A stretch of DNA of 64,000 nt. Origin: Methylotetracoccus oryzae (lineage in GTDB: Bacteria; Pseudomonadota; Gammaproteobacteria; Methylococcales; Methylococcaceae). The stretch is from positions 159,078-223,077 of the forward strand of contig NZ_SRSH01000007.1 of assembly GCF_006175985.1 (NCBI RefSeq). Direction: 5' to 3'. How positions within the stretch are numbered: the stretch's first letter is position 1; each line of letters opens with the position of its first letter. The translations under genes were made by a program, and so were the position numbers. The notes under the pieces are model-generated. The model was given only the letters and a program-made list of their open reading frames with translations, was not told the origin of the DNA and did no database searches. Below, one piece after another: positions 51,448 to 61,300 of the stretch.

Positions 51448-51642
51448 TCATTCGCCCCATTCCGGAGAGACGGAATCCAACCGGAGTTTGGTTCTAGTAG
51501 TTATCAGGGACTTCAGTGACACACGCCGACCCTCGCCATAAGTATTCATCGCAAGCGCCAAGAGCGCGCAGAAAACGCTGATAACCGTCATCACCCTGCT
51601 GGCCGAATGAAGGAGAACGACGTGTTTTCGATTCCATCTCAC
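51448..51642 (-). CDS. Small predicted exported or membrane protein
   Basis: 64 codons from a GTG that overlaps the stop of the preceding gene (GTGA). One hydrophobic helix (VMTVISVFCALLALAM) follows a basic N-terminus (RWNRKHVVLLHSASR), then a polar tail with many Arg/Lys/Ser. This could be a signal peptide with a short mature part or a single-pass protein. The overlap suggests coupling, but there is no family support. Confidence 0.35.
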   Translation of the reverse strand: MRWNRKHVVLLHSASRVMTVISVFCALLALAMNTYGEGRRVSLKSLITTRTKLRLDSVSPEWGE

Positions 51643-52310
51643 CGATACTCGATCTCTCCGCGAGTAGTTTCTAGCGACCTGATCCGGCCCGCATAAATGA
51701 GGCTATCCCAGACGTCGCACCAAGTCGCCGCAAGACTGGCGAGTGGACACACAATCGTGGCGCAGATCCGGCCGTCAGAACCCCGGAGTTCCAGCACATT
51801 GGGCGCTCCATCACCGGGCCGACCCGTTGCCACGTAAGCGGCTTCCAGGCCTTGCTCATTCATGTGGAAACTAAAGCAGTCGCCGATGAGGCTGAACAGG
51901 CCTTGTTGACGTTGGGAGCGCCGGATTTCGCGCCGCAGATTCGCATACCCCGAAGGAATGGCGACCCTGACCTCACAGGGCACCTCCAACACCAATAGTA
52001 ATTCGAGCCGGTCTTGAACCGCCTGAATGGACTCTATTTCCCACCCTCGAGCCTGGCACGGGTCTGGGGTTCGAGCCACCAGCGCAACTGGTTTGGGCCT
52101 CGTACATGTCGAGTTTGCCCGTCTCGATAAAGTGATGTGCTGATCTGACCGATTTTGTGAAGTTTGCCTATACATTCCCCGGTCCGCGCTTTTCTCTCGT
52201 ACGGAATCGCTGACCGCGCTGAGACGCCCCCGACGACAGCTTGTCCTTGACTCTCGGGGGCGGAACCCGTGTAGGTCGCGCCGGGGAATCATTTGGGGCC
52301 CAACAGCCAT
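51639..52310 (-). CDS. Hypothetical protein, weak resemblance to heme-handling HemS/ChuX fold
   Basis: An open frame of up to 223 codons. The convincing part is the last about 150 residues (from IQAVQDRLELLLVLEVPCEV). The segment FSLIGDCFSFHMNEQGLEAA, then YVATGRPGDGAPNVLELRGS and DGRICATIV, vaguely recalls HemS/ChuX-type heme proteins (F-L-H-x-AYV-RP-x-SLELFDxxG). I cannot see conserved heme ligands and make no functional claim. The first about 75 codons look non-coding, so the true start is downstream of 52310 and unresolved. Confidence 0.4.
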   Translation of the reverse strand: MAVGPQMIPRRDLHGFRPRESRTSCRRGRLSAVSDSVREKSADRGMYRQTSQNRSDQHITLSRRANSTCTRPKPVALVARTPDPCQARGWEIESIQAVQDRLELLLVLEVPCEVRVAIPSGYANLRREIRRSQRQQGLFSLIGDCFSFHMNEQGLEAAYVATGRPGDGAPNVLELRGSDGRICATIVCPLASLAATWCDVWDSLIYAGRIRSLETTRGEIEYR

Positions 52311-52660
52311 ATGCTGTATCGAATACGCGGTTCAGGCTACATGAGGGTGGCAGCATTCCCGAATCAACTCGCCCAGCAAGTTCGAGGCATCGCTTGTTGC
52401 TATCCACCCAGGTTACCGTGGTCACGCTAGCGCCGAGGGTCACCGCAGACTATCCGTCTGAATACGGATGCGAGACCACCGTCGGCAAGGCCTGGCGATC
52501 GCTGCGTGGCGTGCGAAGCGGCGCGACCGACTCGTGGATGATGGGACTGCGGTCATACCGCTCTGGGATTGATGATGTGCCGACCCCTCACGCGGGCGTT
52601 CCCCGCCCCTTTCGTTCGGTCAGCGGAGTCGTGCCACATCCTCTCGGTCACAATGCCCGT
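52311..52660. other. Gene-free stretch
   Basis: 350 bases; nothing recognisable. Confidence 0.4.
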
Positions 52661-53068
52661 TCACACCGCCGCAACCCCGAGCGGTTTCAAAGTCTCGGGA
52701 CGCGCAGGAAAACGAAAGCTCAGCAAGACACTGCCGCCATTCCGCTTGTCGATCCTCAAGCCCGTGTGCAAGCCTTCGGCCGTTTCCAGCAGATGGAGAC
52801 CTGACACCTCGGAGATCAACTCATGGATGTGCAGCTTACCGTCCCCGAGCGACAGCTCCAGGCCGCGACCATTCGGCAGAACATGAAGTCCCGCAAAGGG
52901 AAAGTCCCGCGCCGTCAGGTGTGCGTGGGGATGCTCGGTCTCACCTGACGACAGGGGTGCCTCCTGCTCGATGACGGACGTCGCGACCAGACAGCCGTGG
53001 TGTTCCAGACTGAACTCATCGCAAAATTCCGCCCATTGATGCCGTGCAATGTTATTCACCCTAATCAC
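52661..53068 (-). CDS. DUF5335 family protein
   Basis: 135 residues with the family's start NIARHQWAEFCDEFSLEHHG and the pattern HAHLTARDFPFAGLHVLPNG, LELSLGDGKLHIHELISEVS, TGLRIDKRNGGSVLLSF. The family function is unknown; members are small soluble proteins often found in stress-related accessory clusters. The GTG at 53068 follows GGAGG at six bases. It is 326 bases downstream of the histidine-kinase-like gene on the same strand. Confidence 0.7.
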   Translation of the reverse strand: MIRVNNIARHQWAEFCDEFSLEHHGCLVATSVIEQEAPLSSGETEHPHAHLTARDFPFAGLHVLPNGRGLELSLGDGKLHIHELISEVSGLHLLETAEGLHTGLRIDKRNGGSVLLSFRFPARPETLKPLGVAAV

Positions 53069-53394
53069 GCAATGCCTCCGAATACAGCTGATTTGACCGA
53101 TGCGAAACGAGATTCGGCGTGAACATCCGACCAGCCTAGCAGCCGAGGAAGTAATATGGGATTCGCAAGCGCACGGAGGCGGAGCGCCGTGAGCAGTCGT
53201 GGGACCCAGCGGCAGAGATCAAGCCAAAGCCGGCGAGAACGGACGTACCCAGTTGCGCAGTGAGCGTGGAGCGGAAAAGCAGCCCTTATGGAAGGTAGAA
53301 GCGCGGGGTCGCGAGAGGCGAGAAGCCGGAAAGGCGTTTGATCGAACGTCGGAGCCAGCTACAGCGACTTCCTATCCGCCGCGAACACGATGGA
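53069..53394. other. Gene-free gap
   Basis: 326 bases, purine-rich on the plus strand; no gene or hairpin recognised. Confidence 0.4.
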
Positions 53395-54528
53395 CTAAGA
53401 GACATCGCGCCCCTGTGCTCCGACGCGATCAGCGCTCCGAATCAAACTCGGGATCCGCACCACGACCGCAATACCGCGATCGTGGCCGAGGTTGACTTTA
53501 CTCACACTGCCGCCGTGTTGCCGGATCACCTGGCTGGCGAACGCGAACCCCGGTCCTAGTCCGCCAGGGCCCGCAAAGATCAGGGGCTGCATGTCAAAAG
53601 CGGACTTTAATGACCATTCCGGTGTTCGCTCAAGAGCACCGGAATGGCCCTCACCGATGCGTATCAACACGTAGTCCCCTTCCCGTTTGACGGACGACTC
53701 AACGACTGCGGCGGGCGGAGCGGACTCGATGACCTGACGGTAAAGCCGTCCGAGCGCGTGCTCAAGCCGGCCGGGATCACCGAATACCATCGATGACTGG
53801 AGGTCCAGATCGATGTTCAAGCGCTTGTCAAGCTTGTAAGCCATTCCGACCGCAATATCAGCCACGCGATGGAGTATCGGATTCAAGTCCATATCGTGCA
53901 TGTGCCATTCGACCTTCCCCATAATCAACTGTGCTAGGTCGATGAGGCCATTCAGGTCGTCAGTCATTTGTCGTACCTGGTGTTCGATACTCTTTCCGGC
54001 CCAGAGGAGAACCTCGGGTTTGTCCGCCCCGTACTTTCGAATCATCTGCGCCGCACTGAGGAGGGGTGCGAGTCGATTCCGATAATCGTGGCTCAGCATT
54101 TCCAGTGCTGCGAAAAGATGCGCCTCCGAGTCGGTGACGACGGCAGGGAAATGCAAGCACCCGGCACGTTCGAGCGATTCAACTGACAGCATCACGGCCG
54201 AAACGCGACCCGTGGAACCCCGTAGCGCGCCAAGCCGGCCTCGCCACACCGGCTCGACCGGATCGGCCATGGAGCTCGCCGCGCCGAGGACAAAGTTGGG
54301 GACGGGTTCGCCCGTTTCGATAGCGGCTCGGCACAAAGGCTCCAGGATTTTCGCCCACCCCGCCTGGATTTCCCTAATGGAGCGGCCGACAAGGACTTCG
54401 ATCGGGGAACCACTGATGGCTGAAAGTGCCGAATCGGCAAACAAATATCGCAAGTCTGTGTCCAGCACACCGAACCCGCAGGTTCCCGACTGTTGATCCC
54501 AACCCAGGTCGTTGCGGTACTTATCCAT
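53395..54528 (-). CDS. PAS-containing histidine-kinase-like protein with degenerate ATP-binding domain
   Basis: About 377 residues from the ATG at 54528 (a GTG at 54606 is an alternative). Residues about 18-120 look like a PAS domain (FGVLDTDLRYLFADSALSAI, IEVLVGRSIREIQ). The H box is MLSHDYRNRLAPLLSAAQMI with the phospho-acceptor His147. The ATPase part is recognisable by order but eroded: the N box reads PGRLEHALGRLYRQVIES with no Asn where the hybrid kinase at 58380 has LLSNAIKY. G1 is IRIGEGHSGAL instead of DSGVGMP-type, while G2 keeps GGLGPGFAFASQVIRQHGGS. It probably cannot bind ATP normally and may be a scaffold, phosphotransferase or phosphatase. No membrane helix. Confidence 0.78.
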   Translation of the reverse strand: MDKYRNDLGWDQQSGTCGFGVLDTDLRYLFADSALSAISGSPIEVLVGRSIREIQAGWAKILEPLCRAAIETGEPVPNFVLGAASSMADPVEPVWRGRLGALRGSTGRVSAVMLSVESLERAGCLHFPAVVTDSEAHLFAALEMLSHDYRNRLAPLLSAAQMIRKYGADKPEVLLWAGKSIEHQVRQMTDDLNGLIDLAQLIMGKVEWHMHDMDLNPILHRVADIAVGMAYKLDKRLNIDLDLQSSMVFGDPGRLEHALGRLYRQVIESAPPAAVVESSVKREGDYVLIRIGEGHSGALERTPEWSLKSAFDMQPLIFAGPGGLGPGFAFASQVIRQHGGSVSKVNLGHDRGIAVVVRIPSLIRSADRVGAQGRDVS

Positions 54529-55258
54529 AGAAGGGAAAAACGTAGTGTTGGTCGGACACCCGATGCTGCATGCGCCGTAAAGAGACTGAGTGGGACCGCC
54601 GATCACGCCCGTGCAGGGTAGGCAAGGTTCGGATGATGAGATCGAACACCCCCGATACTACAGCTACTCGAATCGCAGCCGGGGCTCGCGATCGATACGC
54701 TAGCGATGCGCCGGGCTTCACGATCTTCGACTCCCATAAAGCGCTGGGGCGCAAGAGCCTGTATCGCGGAGTCCCATGCTCCGCCATGCCGCCAGGCATG
54801 CCGTAAATGCGCGGCGTTGAGCACACACTCGGCGCGCCACTGATGGCTCCCGACTTGGCGCCCATTTGTGACCGTGGCTAGCATCGCTACAGGATCTGAG
54901 AGTGGTGTACTCAGCCGGACGAAAAGCACACGGATGTCGATCAGCCTGACTGCGCCGAAAGGCCCCGCGCGGGCACGGGCGACGGCAAAGCGCTGAATCG
55001 GGTCACAAGCACCACGTCCAGATATTGAATCTGAACACGTTCCCAGCACCCTGGGGATGAAGGGAGCCGGAATGCTCCGGCGACCAAGAGTAGTGAAGCC
55101 AAACGGAACTCGATCGCTGCGCGACCACCTCGTTTCGGTTCGACAAACCCCAAATCGACAACTGCGGGACGTCGTTGGGCTTAACGGAGATCCATGACAG
55201 CGCTCACGCCTCACTTAACCATACCGGGCAGCACTTCTCTATCCGCACGATTACCGAG
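54529..55258. other. Gene-free stretch
   Basis: About 730 bases between the kinase-like gene and the receiver relic; a long minus-strand open frame here is compositionally unlike a protein gene. Nothing else seen. Confidence 0.4.
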
Positions 55259-55476
55259 TTCCCCCAAAGAATTTCCAGATGCAGTTCTAACGGCTGTCCG
55301 AATGCCGGGAATGAAGGGCTATGGGCGCTGCCGATCGATCCGTTCACAATGCGAGTTCACTACGCTTCCGGCCATCGGGATCAGGGGTCTTGCCGTACTG
55401 GAGGCGCGAACTTGAGGTATCCAGGCGGGCGCCAACGAACTCATCACCAAGGCATTGATCAATAGGAGAACCGCTG
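55259..55476 (+). pseudogene. Response-regulator receiver domain remnant
   Basis: The plus strand reads FPDAVLTAVRMPGMKGYGRC, then RSIRSQCEFTTLPAIGIRGL, AVLEART, a TGA, and GIQAGANELITKALINRRTA. This follows the second half of a receiver domain (PDAVLTDVRMPGMDGY-LCR-IRS-LPVI-ITGLA ... A-GANE-ITKPL). The phospho-acceptor Asp position reads Ala, the conserved KP reads KA, and a stop interrupts, so it is dead. It lies between two intact two-component genes. Confidence 0.65.
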
Positions 55477-55724
55477 GCCCGCCTTGAGCCCCGTCTTGGT
55501 TTGGCTCGGCCTTCGCTTCCCGGTGCCGTGATAGACTCCCCGGACGCCGGACATGGCTGCGATGTGCGAATGCGTCCGGGCCCCCTTGTCGCACGGGTCG
55601 TCAACAGGCGACTCCTGATCGACAGTGAGCCCTCCAGCAGTAGCCTTGCATCTTCGTCACTTTCGACAGCGAACTCCGGGCCCGACTTCCGAGTTCAGCG
55701 ACCCGACGTTTGCTTTTCCGCTTT

Positions 55725-56396
55725 ATGCCGATATCCAGTAGTAGCGAGCCGGTTTCCCCGCACGAACGCTCCGATTCCACAGTTTTCGTGGTGGACGACG
55801 AGCCAGCTCTGTTGGATGCAGTGCGGATGATTCTCGAGACCGAGGGTTACAAGGTCCGTTGTTTTCGGAGCGGGCGGGAATTCCTCGATGCGCTGGACCC
55901 AAGCGCGCACGGTTGCGTAATCCTCGACTTGTGCTTACCCGATTGTTCTGGCTTGGACATTCAGGACAAGCTGGTCGAGCGCGGCATCGATTTCCCCCAC
56001 ATTTTCCTGACGGGTTATGGGAGCGTTTCCACGACCTCGAAAGCGTTCCGCACCGGCGCCCTCGATTTTCTGGAGAAGCCCTTCGATAGCGAGGTGCTGC
56101 TGGAGCGCGTCGCCGAAGCACTTGCACGCGCAGAAGATCAGCGAACCGGCCGATCGACGGTCCACCCGATATCAGAGCGGTACAAGCGTTTGAGTAGCCG
56201 GGAAAAGCAGGTGCTAGCGTACATTGTGGATGGCGATTCCTCGAAGCAGATGGCCAAGAAGATGGGCATCAGTCACCGCACGGTCGAGGTCTACCGAGGT
56301 CAGATCATGCGTAAGATCGGTGTCGAGACTCTGGTACAACTGATGCTGGCCGTTGCACCTTTATTCGAGCAGGACGAAAACTCTCGCGATACTTGA
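55725..56396 (+). CDS. FixJ/NarL-type two-component response regulator
   Basis: 223 residues from the ATG at 55725. The receiver domain spans about 18-130, with acidic pair Asp24-Asp25 (VVDDEPALLDAVRM), phospho-acceptor Asp68 (VILDLCLPDCSGLD), Thr96 (FLTGYGS) and Lys118 (LEKPF). The LuxR/FixJ helix-turn-helix spans about 160-215 (LSSREKQVLAYIVDGDSSKQ, AKKMGISHRTVEVYRGQIMR). Its cognate kinase is not adjacent; the degenerate kinase at 53395 and the hybrid kinase at 58380 are the local candidates. It is convergent with the small HDO gene. Confidence 0.93.
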   Translation: MPISSSSEPVSPHERSDSTVFVVDDEPALLDAVRMILETEGYKVRCFRSGREFLDALDPSAHGCVILDLCLPDCSGLDIQDKLVERGIDFPHIFLTGYGSVSTTSKAFRTGALDFLEKPFDSEVLLERVAEALARAEDQRTGRSTVHPISERYKRLSSREKQVLAYIVDGDSSKQMAKKMGISHRTVEVYRGQIMRKIGVETLVQLMLAVAPLFEQDENSRDT

Positions 56397-56440
56397 AAAT
56401 CCGCATCGCCGTTTCGCCACCGTTCCCGAGACCCGAACCT

Positions 56441-56472
56441 GCCGGGGCAGATCGAATGGGACTGCCCCTGGC
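56441..56472. terminator. Possible hairpin between convergent genes
   Basis: Inverted repeat GCCGGGGCAG ... CTGCCCCTGGC with an 11-base loop, between the response-regulator stop and the HDO stop. No T run, so weak. Confidence 0.3.
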
Positions 56473-56558
56473 GTGATGAGCGAGCGCCGCTACGGCAACA
56501 GTCCCCCGCATCCATTTTTCCGTGCTGGCCGCGGGTTATCGCAGTCGTTCAGCCATGC

Positions 56559-57251
56559 CTACAGGCGATGGGGAACATGTGGCGGGCCCGCGGAATCCCA
56601 GTCTGCCCAGGAATCAAAGGCGTCGCGAAAGAGGCGTGCGACCTCCCAGGCAATCCAGCCATAGGCGATACCGCCTGGGCTCTCCCTACTACAGGCCGGA
56701 ATGAGATCAAGACCCATCAGTTCGTGTTTCAGATCCACCTTGGCATGCGCCGCCCAGTAGCCCTCCGGCGTCAACCCGAGCTCAGCCAGCTTAGGATTGG
56801 CAGTCGCGAACAAATCACAGGCAATGCCCTCGGACATCAGGTTCAGCGTGATCACTTGATGCGGGAGGCGCTCACGAATTGCCGATCGTACCAGGTAGGA
56901 ACCGATTGCCCGTGTGGGCAAGGTGGGCATCACCGATTTCGGATCTTCATCCCGACCGATAAACCCGAACTTTCGCATCCATGCTGCGAGCTCCGCAGGA
57001 TGTGTCACTTCCTCGGCGGCATGTTCACCGAATTGGTCCCTGAAGGAGTCCTCACGGCAGCTGCCGTAGCGGAGCGCGACGGCCCCGGTGAAGTCCTCGG
57101 AGAGGAAGTAGAGCTGTCGTATCCACTGAAAGTGCGCCGGAGTCGATGCTGCGCGCAGCATCGCAAAAAATCGGCCGTGGCGAATCTGGTCCCGGTAGCT
57201 CCGTTGAAGAGCGAGAAGCCAGCTGAGCGGGTGACGACCGTTTGCGTCCAT
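56559..57251 (-). CDS. Small heme-oxygenase-like diiron (HDO/PqqC-TenA fold) enzyme
   Basis: 230 residues, all-helical. Candidate iron ligands follow the HDO pattern: Glu52 (LYFLSEDFTGA), Glu80/Glu81 and His84 (EHAAEEVTHPAELAAWM), Glu141 (NLMSEGIACDLF), His169, Asp173 and His176 (AAHAKVDLKHELMGLDL). Relatives include TenA, PqqC and iron oxygenases such as UndA and BesC; substrate here is unknown. GAGGGAAAC precedes the ATG. It lies 92 bases downstream of the IS5-derived gene on the same strand, and they probably form an operon. Confidence 0.82.
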   Translation of the reverse strand: MDANGRHPLSWLLALQRSYRDQIRHGRFFAMLRAASTPAHFQWIRQLYFLSEDFTGAVALRYGSCREDSFRDQFGEHAAEEVTHPAELAAWMRKFGFIGRDEDPKSVMPTLPTRAIGSYLVRSAIRERLPHQVITLNLMSEGIACDLFATANPKLAELGLTPEGYWAAHAKVDLKHELMGLDLIPACSRESPGGIAYGWIAWEVARLFRDAFDSWADWDSAGPPHVPHRL

Positions 57252-57343
57252 GTTTCCCTCACGCGTAAGCGCGCATCAACACGGCCATCGGGAGGCTTCC
57301 GACCGGCGAACCGGGCATTGACACGGAACACCGCTAACTTCAG

Positions 57344-57994
57344 TCACACCACGCCGAAAATCCGGGGTATGTACCCGGGATCTGCGACGCTCCCGATAAG
57401 GCGTTCCACGTAGCGCTCAGCGACCCGACGTTCGGCTGGGTTCAACTCATGAAAAACATTGCGATAGATACGATTGAACTCCAATATGGGTTCCAACTCG
57501 TAAGGGCGCGCCATGCGCATGAAATGCTCGGCCAGAGGGGCAAGCGTTGCGGTGTGTTCCTCGTCAGCGATCAGCAGCGGATCTCGATGAGAACCTGCCT
57601 CCAGACTGTATCCGTTCGCGGAAAGGTAGCTGTCGACCATCGCCCTCACCTTCTGGGTGACGCTGTTGACCTCCAGGTTTTGGCGGAACTCAGCCAGCTC
57701 CGATGGACTGGGGCATGCAAGCTCGCGCTTCGTAAAGCCCGCAAACGCTTGTATCGACCGACTATCCTGGAGCGCAGCCAGGGCGGCCTCATCACGGAAC
57801 CCGAACCAGCACTGCACCAGGTACAAGCGCAATAAACACTCCAGCCGCGCCGCGGGAGTCTCCCCAGCCTCGTTCAGGATAAGTTTTCGCAAGCGCGGCC
57901 ACGGCAGAATGGAATTCATGATCGACAGAAAGCTGTCATGGGTATCTATCGCCGGATTAGCCAACTGCGCAGTCGAAAGCAGACGCGGATTCAT
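57344..57994 (-). CDS. Protein derived from the N-terminal half of an IS5-family transposase
   Basis: 216 residues with a clear ribosome site (GGGGGGAACCG) and no internal stop. Residues about 21-135 follow the IS5 transposase N-terminus (DUF772-type): FLSIMNSILPWPRLRKLI, LECLLRLYLVQCWFGFRDEA, ALAALQDSRSIQAFAGF, SPSELAEFRQNLEVNSVTQK, VDSYLSANGYSLEAGSHRDP. The last corresponds to the REGTIVDATI region that holds the first catalytic Asp. The remaining about 80 residues (HTATLAPLAEHFMRMARPYE onwards) are not transposase; the second Asp and Glu of a DDE site are absent. It may be a domesticated DNA-binding protein. It is upstream of, and likely co-transcribed with, the HDO enzyme gene. Confidence 0.72.
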   Translation of the reverse strand: MNPRLLSTAQLANPAIDTHDSFLSIMNSILPWPRLRKLILNEAGETPAARLECLLRLYLVQCWFGFRDEAALAALQDSRSIQAFAGFTKRELACPSPSELAEFRQNLEVNSVTQKVRAMVDSYLSANGYSLEAGSHRDPLLIADEEHTATLAPLAEHFMRMARPYELEPILEFNRIYRNVFHELNPAERRVAERYVERLIGSVADPGYIPRIFGVV

Positions 57995-58379
57995 CGGTTC
58001 CCCCCAACGGTGAGATCAGACGGAGATTTCGCATGCACGACCTAAACACGCTTCAGGATCGCCATACCCCCAGATGCTGATTTCACACCTTAACGCGCCG
58101 GGCTGGACATCCGGACGGGCACGTAGGTTGGCCGGCCCTCCGTGTGCACGCGGAGGCCCGGCAGAGCGACTGCCCTAGACAACCTTCCGCTCTCGTGTGG
58201 GCAACACGCGGCTGAGCGTGAGCGGTGCCTATAGGACCACCGACGCGGATACCGACTGATTGTTGCAGCGGCAGCCAACGCGATCTCCAGCCGCCGCAGT
58301 TGGCTTTCCCACAAAGCTCCGGTATCAGGTCCAGTGCGGCACGGTCCATCACGTCACGGCCCACACCCCATGGGACCTG
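57995..58379. other. Intergenic region with strong hairpin
   Basis: 385 bases downstream of the hybrid kinase and upstream of the IS5-derived gene. At 58131-58162 the arms GCCGGCCCTCCGTG and CGCGGAGGCCCGGC pair at 12 of 14 positions. This is a terminator-like stem without a T run. No gene seen. Confidence 0.4.
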
Positions 58380-61300
58380 CTATTTCGTCTCGGCTGTTCG
58401 GGCCTCAGGTACCACCAAAATGGTCTCCAACAGATCAAGATCAACTGGCTTGATCAGATGGTGATCGAATCCCGCCTCCCGACTGCGACGCTGATCCTGC
58501 TCCTGGCCCCACCCGGTCAAGGCGACCAAACGGAACGAGGAGCCATCGGCACGCTGGCGAATGCATCGGGCTACCGAACATCCATCCATACCGGGCATAC
58601 CGAGATCCAGGAGTATGACCTCGGGTTGGAAGGCGTCGAGTGCAGTCAAGGCGGCCAGGCCCCCGTATTCCACACGGACATCGATGTCCAGAAACTTCAA
58701 CGAAAGTGCCAGGCTGTCCGCGACGTCCCGGTTGTCATCGACGATCATGACACGACGCGGGAAACTCCGTGCAGGCAGCAAGTTGGGCGGTGGTACCGGT
58801 TCGGATGGAGCCGGTGCCAACGGCAAACGGATCGAAAACTCGCTGCCCTGTCCAGGGCCGTCACTGATCGCCGCGACCTGTCCGCCATGCATTTCGACTA
58901 GACGCCGCACGAGGGAGAGTCCGAGACCAAGCCCACCTTGGGCCTTCGCGGAACCCTGGTGGAATTGCGTAAACGGTTCGAAGACATGGGGCAGCGCGTC
59001 GGCAGGCATCCCGACGCCGCTGTCATGGACCGTTATCAGGGCTTCGTGATCCTGCCGCTCCAGTGTCATACGGATAGAGCCCCCAGGATCCATGTACTTG
59101 ATGGCGTTGCTGAGCAGGTTGTCCAGTACCTGAGCAATACGAACCCGATCCGCATCGACCCAGGCAGGTTCCACGGGGAGTGACACATTCAACGAATGAT
59201 AGTCGGCGGCAATCGACGATCGAAAGGCTGCGGCGACCTCCTCCACGACTCCGACCAAATCGGTCCTCTCCTTCCTTAATTCGATCTTCCCGAGCGTAAT
59301 ACGCGACACATCCATCAGATCATCCACCAGCCGTACCACGTGGATCATCTGCCGCTCCATCATTTCCAGTAGAGCCTCGTTTGTCTCCGACCAGGCGTGG
59401 GTCTTGCGCAACGCGGACACGCCGCTACGGATGGGTGCCAACGGATTGCGGAGTTCGTGGGCCAGCGTCGCAAGAAATTCGTCCTTACGCCGATCGGCGT
59501 CGCGCAGCGTTTCCTCCAACTGTCGACGCGCGGTGATATCGGTGACCAGTATCACAAGATGAATGGGCCTTTCGGCCGAGTCACGCAGCAGCGACACGAA
59601 CTTGTGGACCCAAACGACACTGCCGTCCTTTCGAATGTATCGGCTTTCAGTTTCGAACGATGGCAACGCCTGCGCACGCAAACGACTAATCTGGAAGCGA
59701 TCCGTCGCTCGGTCATCGGGGTGGACCAGATCGGAAGATGTTTGTTGGCGAAGCTCCTCCGGAGCGTAACCGAGCAGCGTCTGAAAAGCCGGATTGCACT
59801 CCAGCAAGTGTCCCTCCGGATCGCCGATGGCAATGCCGATCGCGGCGTGTTCGTAGACCGCGCGAAAACGTTGCTCACTGGCGCGCAATGCATTCTCGCC
59901 CTGTTTCCGCTCGGTCATGTCACGCGTCACGGTCGCGAAATACAGTGGCTTCCTGGTCTGCGGGTCATCGATACGAAAGACTTCATAAAGGACCGGGATC
60001 GGCGCGTCGGTCAGCCAGTGGCGGAAGGTGAGGTCACCACACCAACGCCCCTCGCTCAAGACAGCGGGCAGCACCACGCGATCGACGAAGTTCCGTTCCT
60101 CGCGCACGAAATACTCGCGAATTTCCGTGAGGCTCACGTCGAAATCACCATCGAGCCCCACCATGCGGCGCCCTGCCTGGTTAAGGAAACTGGGTTTACC
60201 CGAGAGGTCGGAAATACCGATGAAATCCGGTGATCTTTCGACGATCGACGCCAGACGAAGCCGCTCGAGTTCAACGAGTTTTCGTTCGGTGATGTCCTGA
60301 GTAATCCCGAACCCGCTGCTCAAGGTGCCGCCCGAGTCGAACTCGAGGAATGCTTTCTCCTTGACCCATTTCACACATCCGTCGACCAGGATGCGGTGCT
60401 CGATATCGTACGGCTCGCCCTTCAGGGCGGCAGACCATTGTGCATCCACGTATTCGCGATCTTCAGGATGCACAATCTGCAGAAAGCTGTCATAGCTCAT
60501 GGCTGAGCCCACCGGAACACCAAAGATCCGATAGTTCTCGTCGGACCAGGTCAGGATGTTCTTGCGCAGATCCAATCGCCAACTGCCGATCTGACCCACC
60601 TGCTGAGCGCGGCTCAGGTCATCCTTGCTCTGCCGCAAGACTTCTTCGGCATGTGCCCTTTCAATGATGTCTGCCACTTGGCGGGCCAGAAAATCCAATA
60701 GCTGCAATTCTCGTTGATTGGGCCGTCCACGGTTGCGATAGTGGGTAGAAAACATGCCGAGCGGCTTTCCCTGGTGGCTGACCAGGGGCGTAAATTGGAC
60801 CGCCCTGACACCAGCCCGCAACTGGACCTCCAAGGCTGGCGTACCCAGAAAAATTTCGCTTTGTTCAACATCCTCGACAATAACGCGTTCCCCGCGCTCC
60901 AGTGCCGTGCCGCAAACGCCCTGACCGCGCGAGACGGTATCCCAGAACTCCACCCACCATGTTGGGAATCCCACCTGGCAAACGATCCTGAGATCTTCGG
61001 ACTCCGGCTGCAGCAACTGAATGTGCCCGAAATCCGCACCGGTGATCGCTACCGCCGTCTCGACCACCTGAGTGAAAAAAGACTCCAGATGTCCCGGCCG
61101 GATTGGTATTTGCCCCAGGCGATGGAGCCGTGTCATAGCCTCAAGGCTATGCGTCAACTGCGATTCCTTTTCGCTAAGCCTCGCGTAGCTCTGACGGATC
61201 CGTGCAGCCTGGTCACGGATCACCGTGATACCCTGGCCGATCAGAGCCATGTTGAAGTAGAAGAATCCCAGGGAGAGATAGTTGGAAAGACTGTCGCTGA

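Noticed and set aside
54603..55214. 203-codon minus-strand frame
   Set aside because: No ribosome site, Arg/Ser-rich compositional look of non-coding GC-rich DNA, no recognisable motif.
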